From: Notospermus geniculatus
Lineage: Eukaryota; Nemertea; Pilidiophora; Heteronemertea; Lineidae
Length of the DNA stretch: 64,000 bases
Direction of reading: 5' to 3'
Assembly: GCA_002633025.1 (NCBI GenBank)
Contig: NMRB01000283.1
Coordinates: 18,737-82,736, forward strand
Shown piece by piece: positions 33,562 to 45,054 of this stretch. The notes below the pieces were generated by a model. It was given only the letters and a program-made list of their open reading frames with translations. It was not told where the DNA came from and ran no database searches. The stretch's first letter is position 1. Every line of letters starts with the position of its first letter. Made by a program: the position numbers and the translations under genes.

Positions 33562-34465
33562 TATATTTGTACAGGAAACTATAAAATGTACACATAAAAG
33601 TTCAGTCGGCGAAAAAGAAGAAGAAAAGAAATGGTCCATGCACCAGGTGTTCACCTGCGTGAATGTACCAGAAGAACGAACAACAAGTGTTAAGTCAGTA
33701 CGTTCCAGGGAAACATCATATAACAGGTCAGAAATTTCTTTGTGGTATTGTTCATGATACCCCCTAAAAAAAATTCTTGTCACCACAACTTGTCTGCGAA
33801 TATTGATGAGATGCTTTAGTCAGCCTGACGAATTACGTCATCCATGACACAATTTACTTGTCATGGCGAGTCGCACATCTCTGTGACGAGTTCAGTTTAT
33901 CCAGTTGACAAGGTGTCTAGTTATGGCGATAAGTTGCAGGTGGCATGACATTATTGCGCATGCGCTTCCCTCACATTTATCGCTCAATTTCTTGAACTCT
34001 AAGCATGCTGTCACCATCGTTGCCTCAGTAGCCACGAGTGTTTAGGGGTTATGTCTAGTAGTTTATATATTTCATAGGTCGTAGGTTCGAATCCCGCCGT
34101 ACGCCCTGAAATTTGGGAGAGTTTTCTTTCATATGTACCTGTTATTAGTACTTGTAACTACCGCATAACGGTCTCTTGGCGCATAATTTTTAATTTTTGT
34201 GTAGCCTGAATGACGAGATGTAGTTGTTTCAATGATAAGATGTCTCTTTTCCGAGGATGACAAGATAAAAACTTGTCAATTGACAAGATAGACCCTGTCA
34301 ATTTAAGCATATTCTGAGAACGAGTTCCAGCTTGTCAGTACGACGAGAAATTTTTTAGAGTGTACGAGCCAAAGTATATTTTTCAATATGAACGACTGGC
34401 GGCCACATTTGAAGTGCAATAGAGGTAAAATGGGACGAGCACCTAACAGACCAACCGGCACAAAG

Positions 34466-34911
34466 TCTCAGAGACGGTGATTTCAATCAGCTTCTAATTC
34501 GCACATATTACATCTCATGTGAAGTGATTGATAACAGTAATAAGAAAACTTATTTCGGTCAACTGTTACGCATTAATTTGAAACAATGTTTTTTTAGTAG
34601 AATTGTTTCTGCTCTTCCAGCGCATGAGTCCACCCACAGATCACAGAATCTTCTTGCTTCATTTCCTGTCAATCTGAAATCAAATCAAAACTAAGCATTG
34701 GGGCTTTGTCTTTGATGTGGTCCTCAAGCCACTGTGAAAACACAGACAATGAATCCTATTTTTTCTGCCATTTCTCGCCATGTGAAAAAACATTGTTTCA
34801 AATTAATGTGTAACAGTTGACTAAAATAATTTTCTCGTTGCTGTTATCAATCACTTCACATGAATGTAATATGTGCGAATTTGAAGCTGATCGAAGTCAC
34901 CGTCTCTGAGA
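34466..34911. mobile_element. Foldback element with TCTCAGAGACGGTGA ends
   Basis: TCTCAGAGACGGTGATTTCA at the left pairs with the segment ending CACCGTCTCTGAGA. The arms run about 125 bp, including GTCAACTGTTACGCATTAAT and its complement, around an unpaired middle. It is absent from the equivalent place in duplication unit 2. Confidence 0.75.
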
Positions 34912-35116
34912 TACACACTGTAGTGGCGCATTTGGCGCCCCATGGATGGTGTCGTGATTTGAAGTCGTCAAACGTGGCGTCTTGATAACGTTACGGTAGT
35001 CAAGGAGAGGAAGAAATAAAATGACGCCGTGCTCGGATGTTCGAGTTTTCAGCTCTTCATTTTCGTTCGTTTACTGTATTCTACCCCAAATTGTTCCCAG
35101 CGACCAAGGATGGTGC

Positions 35117-35597
35117 AAATACTCTCTTTTACACATTAAGAGGTCAGTCCTGAAAACTACCCACGGTGTACATGAATTATGATTGACAGGTCATGTGGAT
35201 AAATTCCGTTCTTCTATTGGCCATGACTGTGGTAGGAACTTTCTGAGGTGTGAAGTGTACATCTTAGTGTCATTTTCATGCTCAGTTTCCTGGTTCACAG
35301 GGGGAACGATCATAACATGAAATGATTGTCTGGTATTAGGAAAACGAACCTGAAAATGACATGCATTTGGCTTTCAAAAAAACATCAACAACCCCTCGTA
35401 ACAGTGTATGGTTTGTTGGCTTTGGATTTGTGAGGGGAATCACATTTCTGCACACCTCAAAAAGTTAAGAGCACTCCTACCACAGTCATGGCCAATAGGA
35501 GATCGGAATTTACCCACATGACCTGTCAATCATAATTCATCTACACCATCGGCTGTTTTCCAGGACTGACCTCTTAATGTGTAAAAGAGAGTATTTA
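35117..35597. mobile_element. Foldback element with AAATACTCTCTTTTACACATT ends
   Basis: AAATACTCTCTTTTACACAT at the left and ATGTGTAAAAGAGAGTATTT at the right. The complementary arms extend about 110 bp (ATGAATTATGATTGACAGGT, CATGACTGTGGTAGGA). Absent from unit 2. Confidence 0.75.
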
Positions 35598-36170
35598 CGC
35601 GATAACACACACGTTGTGCAGGGTGGTTTCTTAGGTGCTCATCCCCTTCTGAACATTGACCTCTGTGACCTTCAAAAGTAGTTCAAATCAAAAACGCTTT
35701 AGATATTCGTGTATCCTTATTAGATGCACCTATGATAAAAATTTGGAGATGATCCAGCCAGTAGTTCAGGAATTATCGCACTTGTTGTGTTTTTGGTTTT
35801 GGTCACCTGGTGGCCAAGTCAAGGATTGAATCGGACTGAACGTTGATGTCATGGGTCATCTCGCCTAGGGTTACCGGTACACATGTACAAAGTTTTAGGT
35901 CAATAGCCTCAGCTGTTACGAAACGTGCCCTGCTAACGGGCGACGACGGGCGCTGCACCACCCTGAAAGCCGACACCAGGTGAACTAAAAACCGCTCAGA
36001 TCAGTAGAGAATACGCACATTGATCCATATCCACAAAAGAAATTTCATGCTCGTTGACTCAATCCAGGTTGAAAAATTAATGCTCTTGCAGACAAAAATT
36101 ACCAATGTTGTCATTTTTAGCTCACCTGTGAGCTTAAGCCGTCACGCAGGTTCGGTCGTCCGTCATTACA

Positions 36171-36297
36171 GAGTTTAAGAGATCACACGCTAACGATAAC
36201 GTTTACGTTACCGGTAACGCTATTTCTTGCATGTATTTCATATACAAAAAATACTGTTAACGTAAATGTTATCGTTAGCGTGTGATCTCTTAAACTC
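36171..36297. mobile_element. Hairpin MITE with GAGTTTAAGAGATCACACGC ends
   Basis: GAGTTTAAGAGATCACACGC is inverted at the right as GCGTGTGATCTCTTAAACTC, with about 45-bp arms. It splits a dispersed repeat whose unbroken form (CGTCCGTC…) is seen near 48025. Confidence 0.8.
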
Positions 36298-37186
36298 CCT
36301 ATTGTCTGTCACCCGTCGTCCGTTGTAGTGTGTTAGCAACCGCGGGGTCTATTGGCACCAAATTTGGTACAAATGTGCCGCTAGGTCGGACGACAGCAGA
36401 CGCCAAATTTCGGTCCAGTTTGATTCCTCGCTTGGCCACCATGGGCTCTAAACCGAAAGCCGTTAAAGTGCTATTTCGCCATAACAATTGGTCGGATCGG
36501 TACCAAATTTGATGAACATCTGATGAAGATAATTATATTACATATCACCTGTTTTTTTATTTGACCTAATTTTCTAGGTCACGGAGGTCAAAGTTTGAAA
36601 TTTCACAGTTTGGTGGCACATTTCGTGGCTATTTTTCCTGGATTGTTCAAATTCGGTGTGATGACATAGGTACGCTCTATGTCTAGGGCGAATTTTGGTC
36701 TGATCGACCTCAAATATTCCGCCAGGTGGCGACCGTGGAAATTGGCCATTGGCCCATAGTTCACCCAGGAGAATCCATGACCATTTCATTGACCCCTGTG
36801 TTGATGGATAAAATTTCATGAAAATCCAAAAAAAACTTCGGGCACGGCCTTTTGGGTATGGGTTTAGCCGCTCCACTCCCGCGACGCTACTCTGTGTTCC
36901 TGAAAACAGACAGGCGCGGCCCACGCCCACTTCCGGCTAGAATTCTCGCCCGACTACTTCGCAACCTTCTGCGCATCAACGCGGTTACGTGGATTGTTAC
37001 TAAATTTATATCGAAAGCACCTGAGTACTGGGCATGAGATCGCCAGCGAGAGAAAAAAGGATGATATGTACATGTACATGTATAGCAAATTATCGATAGC
37101 GGTATGATCGGGTGAATTCGTTTGTAATGAAAACTGAATGATTTCCTTGAACTGATTCATCTTTTTCGATGACCCGATCGATTTCC

Positions 37187-37194
37187 TATAAATA
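37187..37194 (+). promoter_or_regulatory. TATA box candidate upstream of A1
   Basis: TATAAATA, followed 12 bases on by TTTTACGTCA, a CRE-like half site kept in A2 as GTTACGTCA (near 52940). The TATA itself is degraded in A2 (CTAAGAATAG). About 240 bases before the A1 ATG. Inferred from motif only. Confidence 0.35.
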
Positions 37195-37434
37195 GTCCCT
37201 TTTACGTCATAATAGGAAACCAACACGGCGGTCCGTATCAGTGGAGCGACATAGACCAGTCTAGTGGGAAAACCGCCGAGAAAATCGTTGGAGGCCGTTG
37301 CTTTGCAAAAAAATGTAATTAGAATGAACAATGTTGGTTGCATAGAGAATGTTACGAAAAAAGTATGCACGAAAAAAATTATCTCGACACTACACGCCAG
37401 AGGGCGTTCAATTTCCTAGGCAAAGTTTTTCAGG

Positions 37435-38415
37435 ATGAACGTAACACACAATGCTCGCATTGTACCACCAATACCGTGTTACAAATACCAGTATTTCCGG
37501 GCTTTCAGTTACCCGAAAGGTTTCATTATTGCTGTGTCCGAAACAGATATCCTGGTATTTGAGTTCAACACAACAAAACTGGAGTACACCTTATTGCGTA
37601 ATGCGTGGATTCCCCATAAGGATGAAGAAAAGCTGTGTTTCCGTAATTTCCGCACATATGAAAATTTTGTCATCTTTACATCAAACTTTGAATCAAACAT
37701 TTTAACCTTCGACATCAGAACGGAGATTTTAAGCTTCATATATCTCAGTGACAGAGAAAAATCGTACATTGAAAACATTCTCGATGAAGATTTTGCTTAT
37801 TACGTGAAGACATGCCAGCTGTTTTTACATATTTGGAAGAAGCGGGCAGTAATGAGTGTCTATAAATTAAGTGGTCTTGGTCCGCCAGTGATGTTGATGA
37901 TCTATGACGTGATTGTTCGATCCGGACAAATATGTTTACTGGATGGCGTGCGTTTGCCGCATCGATATTGCCAAACCCCAATGATAATATTGGACTATTT
38001 TCTTTGTTTGCGGTTCCATTTTAAAGGATTCTTGATGATAACACGTGCTCAAAAAAAGGCAGCTAAAATTTATTTGAGACGTTTCTGTGCAAAATATCAT
38101 CATATGACGATTAAATGGTTTGTTCCCGGTCATCCAGATTCGTATTTTAGATACGTCTTCATTTACGACGATTCCAATCCACACTTAATAGGGCTTGATT
38201 TTGAACCGATTATCCGTGCCGGAACAAGTAGGCTTTACTCTGGGGAAATTGGACGGTTCCTTACACAGTCCTTTGTACAGTTGCACGACTATCGACTCGC
38301 TGGTCATAGTGGATTTGACACATCCGGCAACTTGTATGAATTAATTGTCCGCACAAACAAACATGGGATTGAAGTGCTAAACGAAGTGTATATTTATTCA
38401 TTGGGCGTGTCTTAA
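37435..38415 (+). CDS. Gene A1, unrecognised probable beta-propeller protein
   Basis: 326 codons, intact. I do not recognise the family. The sequence alternates short hydrophobic strands such as GFIIAVSETDILVFEFN, NFVIFTSNFESNILTFDI and YVFIYDDSNPHLIGLDF, the look of a beta-propeller (WD/kelch-like blades without canonical WD or kelch signatures). The C-terminus YELIVRTNK…VYIYSLGVS resembles the end of B1 in pattern. No signal peptide or membrane segment is evident, so it is probably intracellular. The ATG is the first after an in-frame TAG 18 bases upstream and is preceded by TTTTTCAGG, which could be a 3' splice site of a leader intron. A2 at 53178 aligns end to end, roughly three quarters identical by eye, with gaps only in multiples of three. 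The stop TAA is completed by the first base of a MITE. Confidence 0.75.
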   Translation: MNVTHNARIVPPIPCYKYQYFRAFSYPKGFIIAVSETDILVFEFNTTKLEYTLLRNAWIPHKDEEKLCFRNFRTYENFVIFTSNFESNILTFDIRTEILSFIYLSDREKSYIENILDEDFAYYVKTCQLFLHIWKKRAVMSVYKLSGLGPPVMLMIYDVIVRSGQICLLDGVRLPHRYCQTPMIILDYFLCLRFHFKGFLMITRAQKKAAKIYLRRFCAKYHHMTIKWFVPGHPDSYFRYVFIYDDSNPHLIGLDFEPIIRAGTSRLYSGEIGRFLTQSFVQLHDYRLAGHSGFDTSGNLYELIVRTNKHGIEVLNEVYIYSLGVS

Positions 38416-39880
38416 GCCTAGTTCATAGGTCTACTTCGACGCACGACCATAATCTGGACGCCGACATTGTCGTGTTGATTCATACTTCAGCGTACCTCTG
38501 CGATTGTCATCGGCGTCAGGTCGCACGATTCCTTGCGTGGGATTTTCAAGAGTTCAACCAATTTGAACTCACTGCGCCCGATCTCGGCTATGTTCGATGT
38601 AGATCAGCATCCTTGTCGACGTCCCAGATCGAGACGTGTATAAGCGATATACGAGATTGGCTGACCAGCCAATAGGCTCGTGTTAAATGATGGCAAGACT
38701 GAAGTTGTTCACTTCTCTAAATTCCGTCCTCACTCCAACGTCCATCCATTCGTGTCGGTGATAATGCGGTGCGCCCAGTTGAATCAGTTCGGAACCTGGG
38801 CTTCTACCTAGACTCAGTCTGTTCCTTGTCTGCGCACATTGCGTCAGTTTGCAAGTCAGCCTCGTTCGCTCTGTATCGTATTTGCCGTGTCAGACGAGTT
38901 TTAGATCGCACTTGTACTGAAAGATTAGTTCATGCTTTTATTACCTCACGCATTGATTACTGCAACAGCCTCCTCCTTCATGCGCCGGCTTATCTAATAA
39001 AACGCCTCCAGTCCATCCAAAATGCAGCCGCACGTCTTGTATGCCTTGCTAAAAAATCCTCTCACATTACCCCTGTCCTTATCTCTCTGCACTGGCTCCC
39101 GGTAGCACAGCGTATTGAGTTTAAAGTTTTAGTCACTGTATACAAGATTTTGCATGACCAGGCTCCATCTTACCTATCCGATCTCATCTCTCGCCGTCAG
39201 CCGGGACGATCAACACGCTCTGCGTCCGAACTTCAGCTCATTGAGCCGCGCTATAGGCAAGAGTTCTACGGCAACCGCGCGTTCTCGGTGGCGGCACCTC
39301 GTCTCTGGAATGCATTGCCCTCTACTATTCGCAACGTGCCATCATTGGATGTGTTTAAATCACATCTTAAAACGCATCTATTCCGCAAAGCTTTCCTTTC
39401 CACATGACCGCTTTTTGTATGGTTTTTAGCATTCTCTTATGTATTGTCTTATGTATGTATTATCTATCTATTACCTATGCATTGTATTATCCTATGTTTT
39501 ACTCTATGTATCTTATATTATTTATCTTAACACTCATATGTACAGCCAATTGAGATCATTTTATGATGTAATAGACTTTAAACAATAAATATTATTATTA
39601 TTATTAACCTACCAATGAATGAAGAGTTTTGTGGTCATGGGATCAAAGGCTCATGTTTATGTATCCAAAGGCACTGAGTTCAAATGCCGCTGCAGTATTC
39701 CGGAGTTGAATATAGGTTACGCCGTTGTTACGTGATGACTCATGTAAGTAGAAATTATCGCGACAGCATTCACAATCCTGCGATAGGACACGAACAACAT
39801 CGCACGAAGGGGTCGGCATCGAACGCAAGTTTGCGCATCGGTCGGCGGCGATGGTCGTGTGTCGTAGTATGAACTAGGCT
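38415..39880. mobile_element. AGCCTAGTT MITE inserted in the A1 stop codon
   Basis: The left end AGCCTAGTTCATAGG begins one base into the host TTA (38412-38414), so the first A makes the TAA stop of A1. The right end is TAGTATGAACTAGGCT (39880), flanked by TCA, a likely decayed TTA. Same family as the 24.6-29.2 kb cluster. A CR1 fragment (38677-39605) is inserted inside. Confidence 0.8.
38677..39605 (+). pseudogene. 5'-truncated CR1-type LINE fragment, C-terminal RT
   Basis: The open frame 38769-39407 (upstream part LNDGKTEVVHFS in the same frame) reads LGFYLDSVCSLSAHIASVCK, RLVHAFITSRIDYCNSLL, LQSIQNAAARLV, ITPVLISLHWLPVAQRIEFK and APRLWNALPSTIRN. These are the conserved C-terminal blocks after the RT domain of CR1/L2 proteins. 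It ends in (ATT)n at 39585-39605, the usual CR1/L2 tail. The frame is still largely open, so the insertion is fairly young. Confidence 0.9.
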
Positions 39881-40041
39881 TCAGTGAGTTTGGTTTTATG
39901 AATTGGCACAGGGTATGAAATTGTCCAGGAAATAGTTATTTGTGTATAGGAATCTAGACTTTACGTAAAGGCCAACTGGTAAAGTAATACATGTACTCAA
40001 TTCAGTAATCTTATCTTTTTAGTGAAATACTTCATTGCTGC

Positions 40042-41109
40042 ATGCTCACAAATTTCATGGAAATCTGTCGTTTATCTATAACTTGTTTTATCGTTTTGCT
40101 TCGCTTGAAACAGAAAGGTTCCATATTGTACAAACGAACAGCTAGGACTTCACTGAAACCGCCATTCAAGTTTCATGCTGGTCGGGATACCTGGTGGTAT
40201 GACAAGCTTTCAGGATATTTACTTATCAATAAGAAAAGTGTTATGTCCCCTAACACTGTCAGACTCTACAGTCTTAAAAATAACTCTTTCCTATTTTGGC
40301 ACTCTGTGAAATATAAAACGTCTTACACACTTGTGAAATATCAGAGTTTATATAACAGACGGTTTTTAGTTCTCTTTTTGCGAATGAAAAAAAGAGCATT
40401 CAATTTTCTTCTTCTGGATATGTTTAATCAATCAGTCACGTACACGATGGAGTTACCGATATTCGTTCGTTGCCATAGTGCACCGATAACATTTCCCCCA
40501 GTCCTTCAAAAAGACAAAGTCATGTTCAATTGCGCGTGTCGTTTTACAAGAAGTGCAACAGCAACTGTCCACACGATGTCATTTATTAACACTAGTAGAT
40601 CAGTCATGTTGTCAAATACAGTTCACCTGAAACTCCCAATTGCATGTGAGAACATTGCATTTGCAGTCTTCAGTGTAGAAGGTGACGTGATCCTCGACTG
40701 TGATCGAAGAAAACCCGGCTTCCTTTTCTTTCGATTGAAAAACGGGTATGTCGGTCAGATAGTTGGGGCGAAAGCATCATATACTTATGGGCGCCCTATT
40801 TTTAGTTCGAAATGGAGTCGACGGCACCAAACCTTTTTTCAGTGTTATCGACAACTTAAGTCGTACGAGTCTAAAATGGTATTCGTTGGTATCGACTTGG
40901 AGTGTAAGACGATAAAACCCTTGATGGGGACTCGTTCTTTGAAGCCGATGATGATTTCATATAGGATGAAACCTGATAGGGTTCTTGCAATGTGCAGATC
41001 GTTTTTTGTTTTCACCCCGAATGGTGAAATACTGATGTTTTTCTTTTACCGGCCAGAATACGACAGAAATGGTGGTTTGCGATTCGTATACGTGTTCTCG
41101 CAAGAGTAA
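40042..41109 (+). CDS. Gene B1, probable beta-propeller relative of A
   Basis: 355 codons, intact, family not recognised. The body begins ILYKRTARTSLKPPFKFHAG then RDTWWYDKLSGYLLINKK. Strand-like repeats follow (TVRLYSLKNNSFLFWHSV, RRFLVLFLRMKKRAFNFLLL, GFLFFRLKNGYVGQIVGAK) and it ends LRFVYVFSQE. The spacing and the first blade (KLSGYLLI…TVRLYSL) parallel A1 (YPKGFIIA…ILVFEF), so A and B may be old paralogs. The ATG at 40042 gives about 30 residues not conserved in B2. Upstream, a different frame keeps a short similarity (YFIAACSQISWKS versus FMIIAACRRISLKS near 55045), reminiscent of the last helix of an F-box. The true N-terminus may therefore be spliced or frameshifted. Confidence 0.65.
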   Translation: MLTNFMEICRLSITCFIVLLRLKQKGSILYKRTARTSLKPPFKFHAGRDTWWYDKLSGYLLINKKSVMSPNTVRLYSLKNNSFLFWHSVKYKTSYTLVKYQSLYNRRFLVLFLRMKKRAFNFLLLDMFNQSVTYTMELPIFVRCHSAPITFPPVLQKDKVMFNCACRFTRSATATVHTMSFINTSRSVMLSNTVHLKLPIACENIAFAVFSVEGDVILDCDRRKPGFLFFRLKNGYVGQIVGAKASYTYGRPIFSSKWSRRHQTFFQCYRQLKSYESKMVFVGIDLECKTIKPLMGTRSLKPMMISYRMKPDRVLAMCRSFFVFTPNGEILMFFFYRPEYDRNGGLRFVYVFSQE

Positions 41110-41600
41110 TGTTTTTCGCTCAAACCCGCCCAAGCATGCGTAATTCCATATTGCCCAAACCCGCCTGTGTGATTTCAGGTCGCAAAGGTCAGCAACAACA
41201 AAATAAAATCTAACCTCGGCTCCAGGTAGTCAGGATCCTATTCAAGACATTACACACTGATTTGGCATATGGTGCTGTACAATATTCATCCACTTCGTGG
41301 ATGAAATTTGAGGACCGAGGTTGACTGAATTCACTGTTGGCCATGTTGGCATGACATTTCTTTTGTGTTCTATTCGTGGATAGACTATTCACACGTGGAA
41401 GTGATTATTCTCACTTGAAGTGGTGTTGATTTGGTTTGATGAGTACACTACGGATGATGATGACCCATGTGGGGATTTTGAACAGTCTGATTTGGAGGTT
41501 AAAGGGGGTGTTGAGGTAAGTGTTGATAACTTTTCTCTGCTGAGGGGTAATTATGACCACACCACCACTCAGTACCGGTACCTCTTGTGGTTGCTACAGG

Positions 41601-42733
41601 TACACTCTTGTAGGAAAGTAAAAGGACAGCAAGTTTTCCTAAATATCGCAAAAACCATTGGAGCTACAGCAATGATATAATAAAAGGAGTCGTCCTCCAG
41701 AAATTTCGCAAATTTTTGACCCCCAATCGGGGTCTTCTTCCGGCTGGCACTTTTAAGTCGAGGAGCTACAGCAATAGTCTTTGCACTCAATCTGTAGCAA
41801 CATGTTGGGCATAGAACCGTGGTGTTTGCCCAAAAATCAATTTTGAAGGTTATCAAATTTCCTTCAGATTTTGAAGGAAATCAATTTTGCCGGCTTGAGG
41901 GTTAAGAGAAAAATGACATTTTGTAAAATGACTTTTTTCACAATTTTTGAAAAAACTTCGATTTCAAATATTCTTTCTTCAGTCACATTTAATTTGCATG
42001 ACTCGCCAACGTCTGCAACTTTTCCCTTTTAAAATCGCAAGAGAAAATGTATCATTTGGCACTTTGCAGCAAAATTAATACCACTGATACAGTCAAGCAG
42101 ACAACACCTCTGGGACAGCCCCTCTTTACTAGGGAATCTTTTCGTCATTACAGATAGTGATCAACAAAACCTGTGGCCTCCCAGGACTCCCAAGTCATAT
42201 TGACAGTATGACCTTACTTCCTTTTAAATAAACGCCAATTCATGGTATTGATGGGGTTTTGCACTGAAAAGACATGGGTTGAAGTCAGTGTCACTTCCTC
42301 ATTTGGTGCATAACGTGAGAACTGAACTGGAACAGCCCTAGGCCTGGACTTGACTATAAAATTCGTTAAGAGTGGCTGTCCCAGAGGTGTTTCGACTGTG
42401 TGAGTGGGGTTTTTTGCTAAAAAATGCCAAAAAAGGCCTTGCATTTTCTCTTGAGATTTTAAAAGGCAAACGTTGTAGATGTTGGTCAGTCACGCAGGTT
42501 GAATATAATGAACCAAGAAAATTTGAAATCGGACGATTTTTCAAAAATTGACAAAAAGTGATTTTATAAAATGTCTTAATCAATTGAAATAGATTTTTGG
42601 CAAAACACCATGGTTCTATGCCCAACATGTTGCTACAGGTTGTGTGCAAATACCATTGGTGTACATGTAGTTCAAATGGTTTTTGAGATATTTAGGAAAA
42701 CTTGCTATCCTTTTACTTTCCTATAAGATTGTG
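41601..42733. mobile_element. 1.1-kb foldback element
   Basis: TACACTCTTGTAGGAAAGTA and AAAGGACAGCAAGTTTTCCT at the left pair with the segment 42690-42733 at the right. A further GTTGGGCATAGAACC pair (41805/42620) and an inner CACCTCTGGGACAGCC pair (42107/42380) continue the symmetry. The left arm was later hit by the 88-bp hammerhead insertion. Confidence 0.7.
41674..41761 (-). mobile_element. 88-bp retroposed hammerhead sequence with 14-bp target duplication
   Basis: The insert is framed by GGAGCTACAGCAAT at 41660-41673 and again, exactly, at 41762-41775. On the minus strand it contains GCCAGCCGGAAGAAGACCCC, then GATTGGGGGTC and AAAAATTTGCGAAATTTC, a decayed version of the hammerhead motif at 55885. 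CUGA has become CGGA and GAAA has become CAAA, so it should not cleave. A long perfect target duplication indicates retroposition rather than DNA transposition. Confidence 0.7.
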
Positions 42734-43389
42734 CCATTCACTGTTTGATTGTGGAAACCATGCCGTGGGTACAAACGAGTTGGTATACTAGACCTCGACG
42801 GGTAGGCTACCGGTACGTTCTTTCAACCCTCGGCCGAAAATTGTCTGTTCTTAATAAATGTTCTTACCTTATAAGAACCAATTTTAAAATTGGACTGACA
42901 GAAATAATTAAAAAAAAACACGATATGAATGAAGACGAATCGTTAGAATTTTCAAACGTTTGGTGTGAACGTCAAGTTTTGTTTTAAAACGTCTGAGCTA
43001 GGACTTTTTCTCAAATGTCCGGGTCACTGTTCGAACGACTGGCTTTCGCCAGACCGGCTTGTTCCAAAACCAGTAGATCCTCAGGTTCCAAGCTTATCTA
43101 GACCTGTTCGTTTAGAAATGGTACTATTGATAAGCGCATGACCTAGAGTGCATCACTATTCAATTGACAGGAATTGGTACAACAAACGTATCGTACTGGA
43201 AAGACATACATTCGAACTAGTGATTGGTAGGAATTAGAGAGGAAAGAAGATAGGCCTAAGGCATGTAATGTAGGCCTACGGGTGAGCATTGAGAGTTCAG
43301 TTTCAGAAACAAGAAATTACCGTATATTATACACATTACCCCTGAACGCCAGGTCGGCTTGTTGCAGCTAGAATTAACTGTGACCGGCA

Positions 43390-43715
43390 GATGGGGGCAG
43401 GCCCGTAGGAGCCGGGGGGCCGGGGGGTCCCGGGCCCCCCCCCTTTTTTTGCCCAAAAATACCTTGGCCCAAATGTCAATTTTATATGTCCATATTTTTG
43501 CTCTCAGATCCCAGGAAAATGCACCTAAAGCACATAAATTGTCAAATATTTCTGGGGGAGGACCCCCAGACCCCCCATTTTGGCTGCCCACTTCCTTTTC
43601 CATGCTCGGCGCACCGTCGAGCTACGCCCCCTTTCTGTCAATCCTGGATCCGACCCTGCCAGGGCCCCTCCACTCATCAGAGGGCTGCTACGGGCCTGGG
43701 GGGGGGGGGTCTAAG
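43390..43715. repeat. G/C-homopolymer-rich mobile repeat
   Basis: Runs such as GGGGGGCCGGGGGGTCCCGG, CCCCCCCCCTTTTTTTGCCC and GGGGGAGGACCCCCAGACCC. Similar CTGGGGGGCCTCCCCCAGAA occurs at 45400. Long open frames here are an effect of base composition. Probably the end of a DNA transposon; the class cannot be fixed. Confidence 0.5.
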
Positions 43716-44148
43716 CTGGTCTGATATTATTGTGTATATAATAGTAAGGCATGTATGCATTCTATCTCATGCTGTCTCATCTGTCCACAACTTCCTGATT
43801 TCTGATAAAAAATACGTTTTTTTAGGGGTTTGTAATGATCGACCTAGGACAGGTAATGTGCCCGGACGGAGGCCGTTAGTTGGTAGAAAGGCATACTGAA
43901 CCATCAGCGAGTATGCAAAATGCTCCATCTCTACTCTCCCATTTGCCACTCATTAGGGAGAGGTAGGGACCGTAAATGGCCTGAGTTTTTGAGGATGATG
44001 CCGGAAAGGGGATCCAGGGCCTCATCAGCAACATCATTCTCAAAGTTTTGTGGGTTCTAGCACATGAACCGATGCCTTTGGACAGATACCAGTACTCTTC
44101 GTGCATTGGTACTGTGCACTGACACATCGCATATAGGTGGTCGCAGGG

Positions 44149-45020
44149 GGGTATTCGAAAACCCTGACTGAGAAATACTGGATTGGATTGGATTGGATTG
44201 GATTGGATTGGATTGGACTCTGACTCACTGCTCTCCTCCATCTGGGTTGTCTTCATGTACTTCTAAAAAAACAGACGACACCGATCACATATCATTGTCA
44301 AGTGTTTATGGCCCTTAACCCCAATTGTTTGTTTGTAGGCGTATATTTTGATACTACTGTTCTTAGCAGGGGTAGTTGATGTTTTGAGGAGGTTGGCCTA
44401 TTGAAGTATGGGTTCGATTTGTATTTAACTGAAGTCCTTTTTGCTTATAACTTGTAAAATCTCAAAAGAATGCCGTTATTCCAGGCGTTTTGTAAGGACT
44501 AAGGTTGGTTGCCTCATAATTTGCGCATGTTCCTACGTGGTAGTGTTTCTTTAGTACACATGATCTGAAGGTTCAGTATGCCGATTACTCCTGGCTATCT
44601 CTTTGAATCCCTACTGAGTGTAAGGGCTCACTTTGTCCGAAGGCCCATGGAGACCTCCACGGGAGGCATAGGCCTATGCATGAGACAAGGACATACAGGA
44701 CACTATGCTGTTTAATTGAAGGACAATTGACAACAATGCATAATGCAAATACGTTGTAGGTATAGATCTAAAGGCCTACATGCAGAGCAGCTTCTTCCCA
44801 AGATTATTTCATTTGGACTGACAGAACAGATGGTGTTAGTTTACAAGGTCAGACATCTGTCTCTAAATGGTGTTTTTATTGGGGGTATCGCCAGTCCAAC
44901 TTGAGTTGAAATCACCGACATCTACAGAATGCAGGTGCCAGGTGGTGGAGAACAGTGAGTCAGAGTCCAATCCAATCCAATCCAATCCAGTGTTTCTCAG
45001 TCCAGGTTTTTCGAATGCCC
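44149..45020. mobile_element. Mutator-like nonautonomous element, family F1 copy 2
   Basis: The left end GGGTATTCGAAAACCCTGAC and right end CAGGTTTTTCGAATGCCC carry inverted repeats of about 90 bp that include a run of ATTGG pentamers (44172-44216) mirrored as CCAAT at 44965-44990. The flanks GTCGCAGGG and ACCGCAGGG form an imperfect (7/9) 9-bp duplication. No transposase inside. Confidence 0.75.
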
Positions 45021-45054
45021 ACCGCAGGGGCTGCTGGCCTGAAACTTGGTACTA

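Noticed and set aside
34075-34108. tRNA-like GTAGGTTCGAATCCCGCCG
   Set aside because: Only a T-arm-like piece; no matching acceptor or anticodon arm 40-70 bases upstream. At most a SINE remnant.
36954-37370. 138-codon minus-strand frame upstream of A1 with hydrophobic stretches
   Set aside because: The same region of unit 2 has no equivalent frame, so it is not conserved; it overlaps the likely A1 promoter.
43256-43899. Overlapping open frames around the G/C runs
   Set aside because: Caused by homopolymer-rich repeat DNA; the frames overlap on opposite strands and show no domain.
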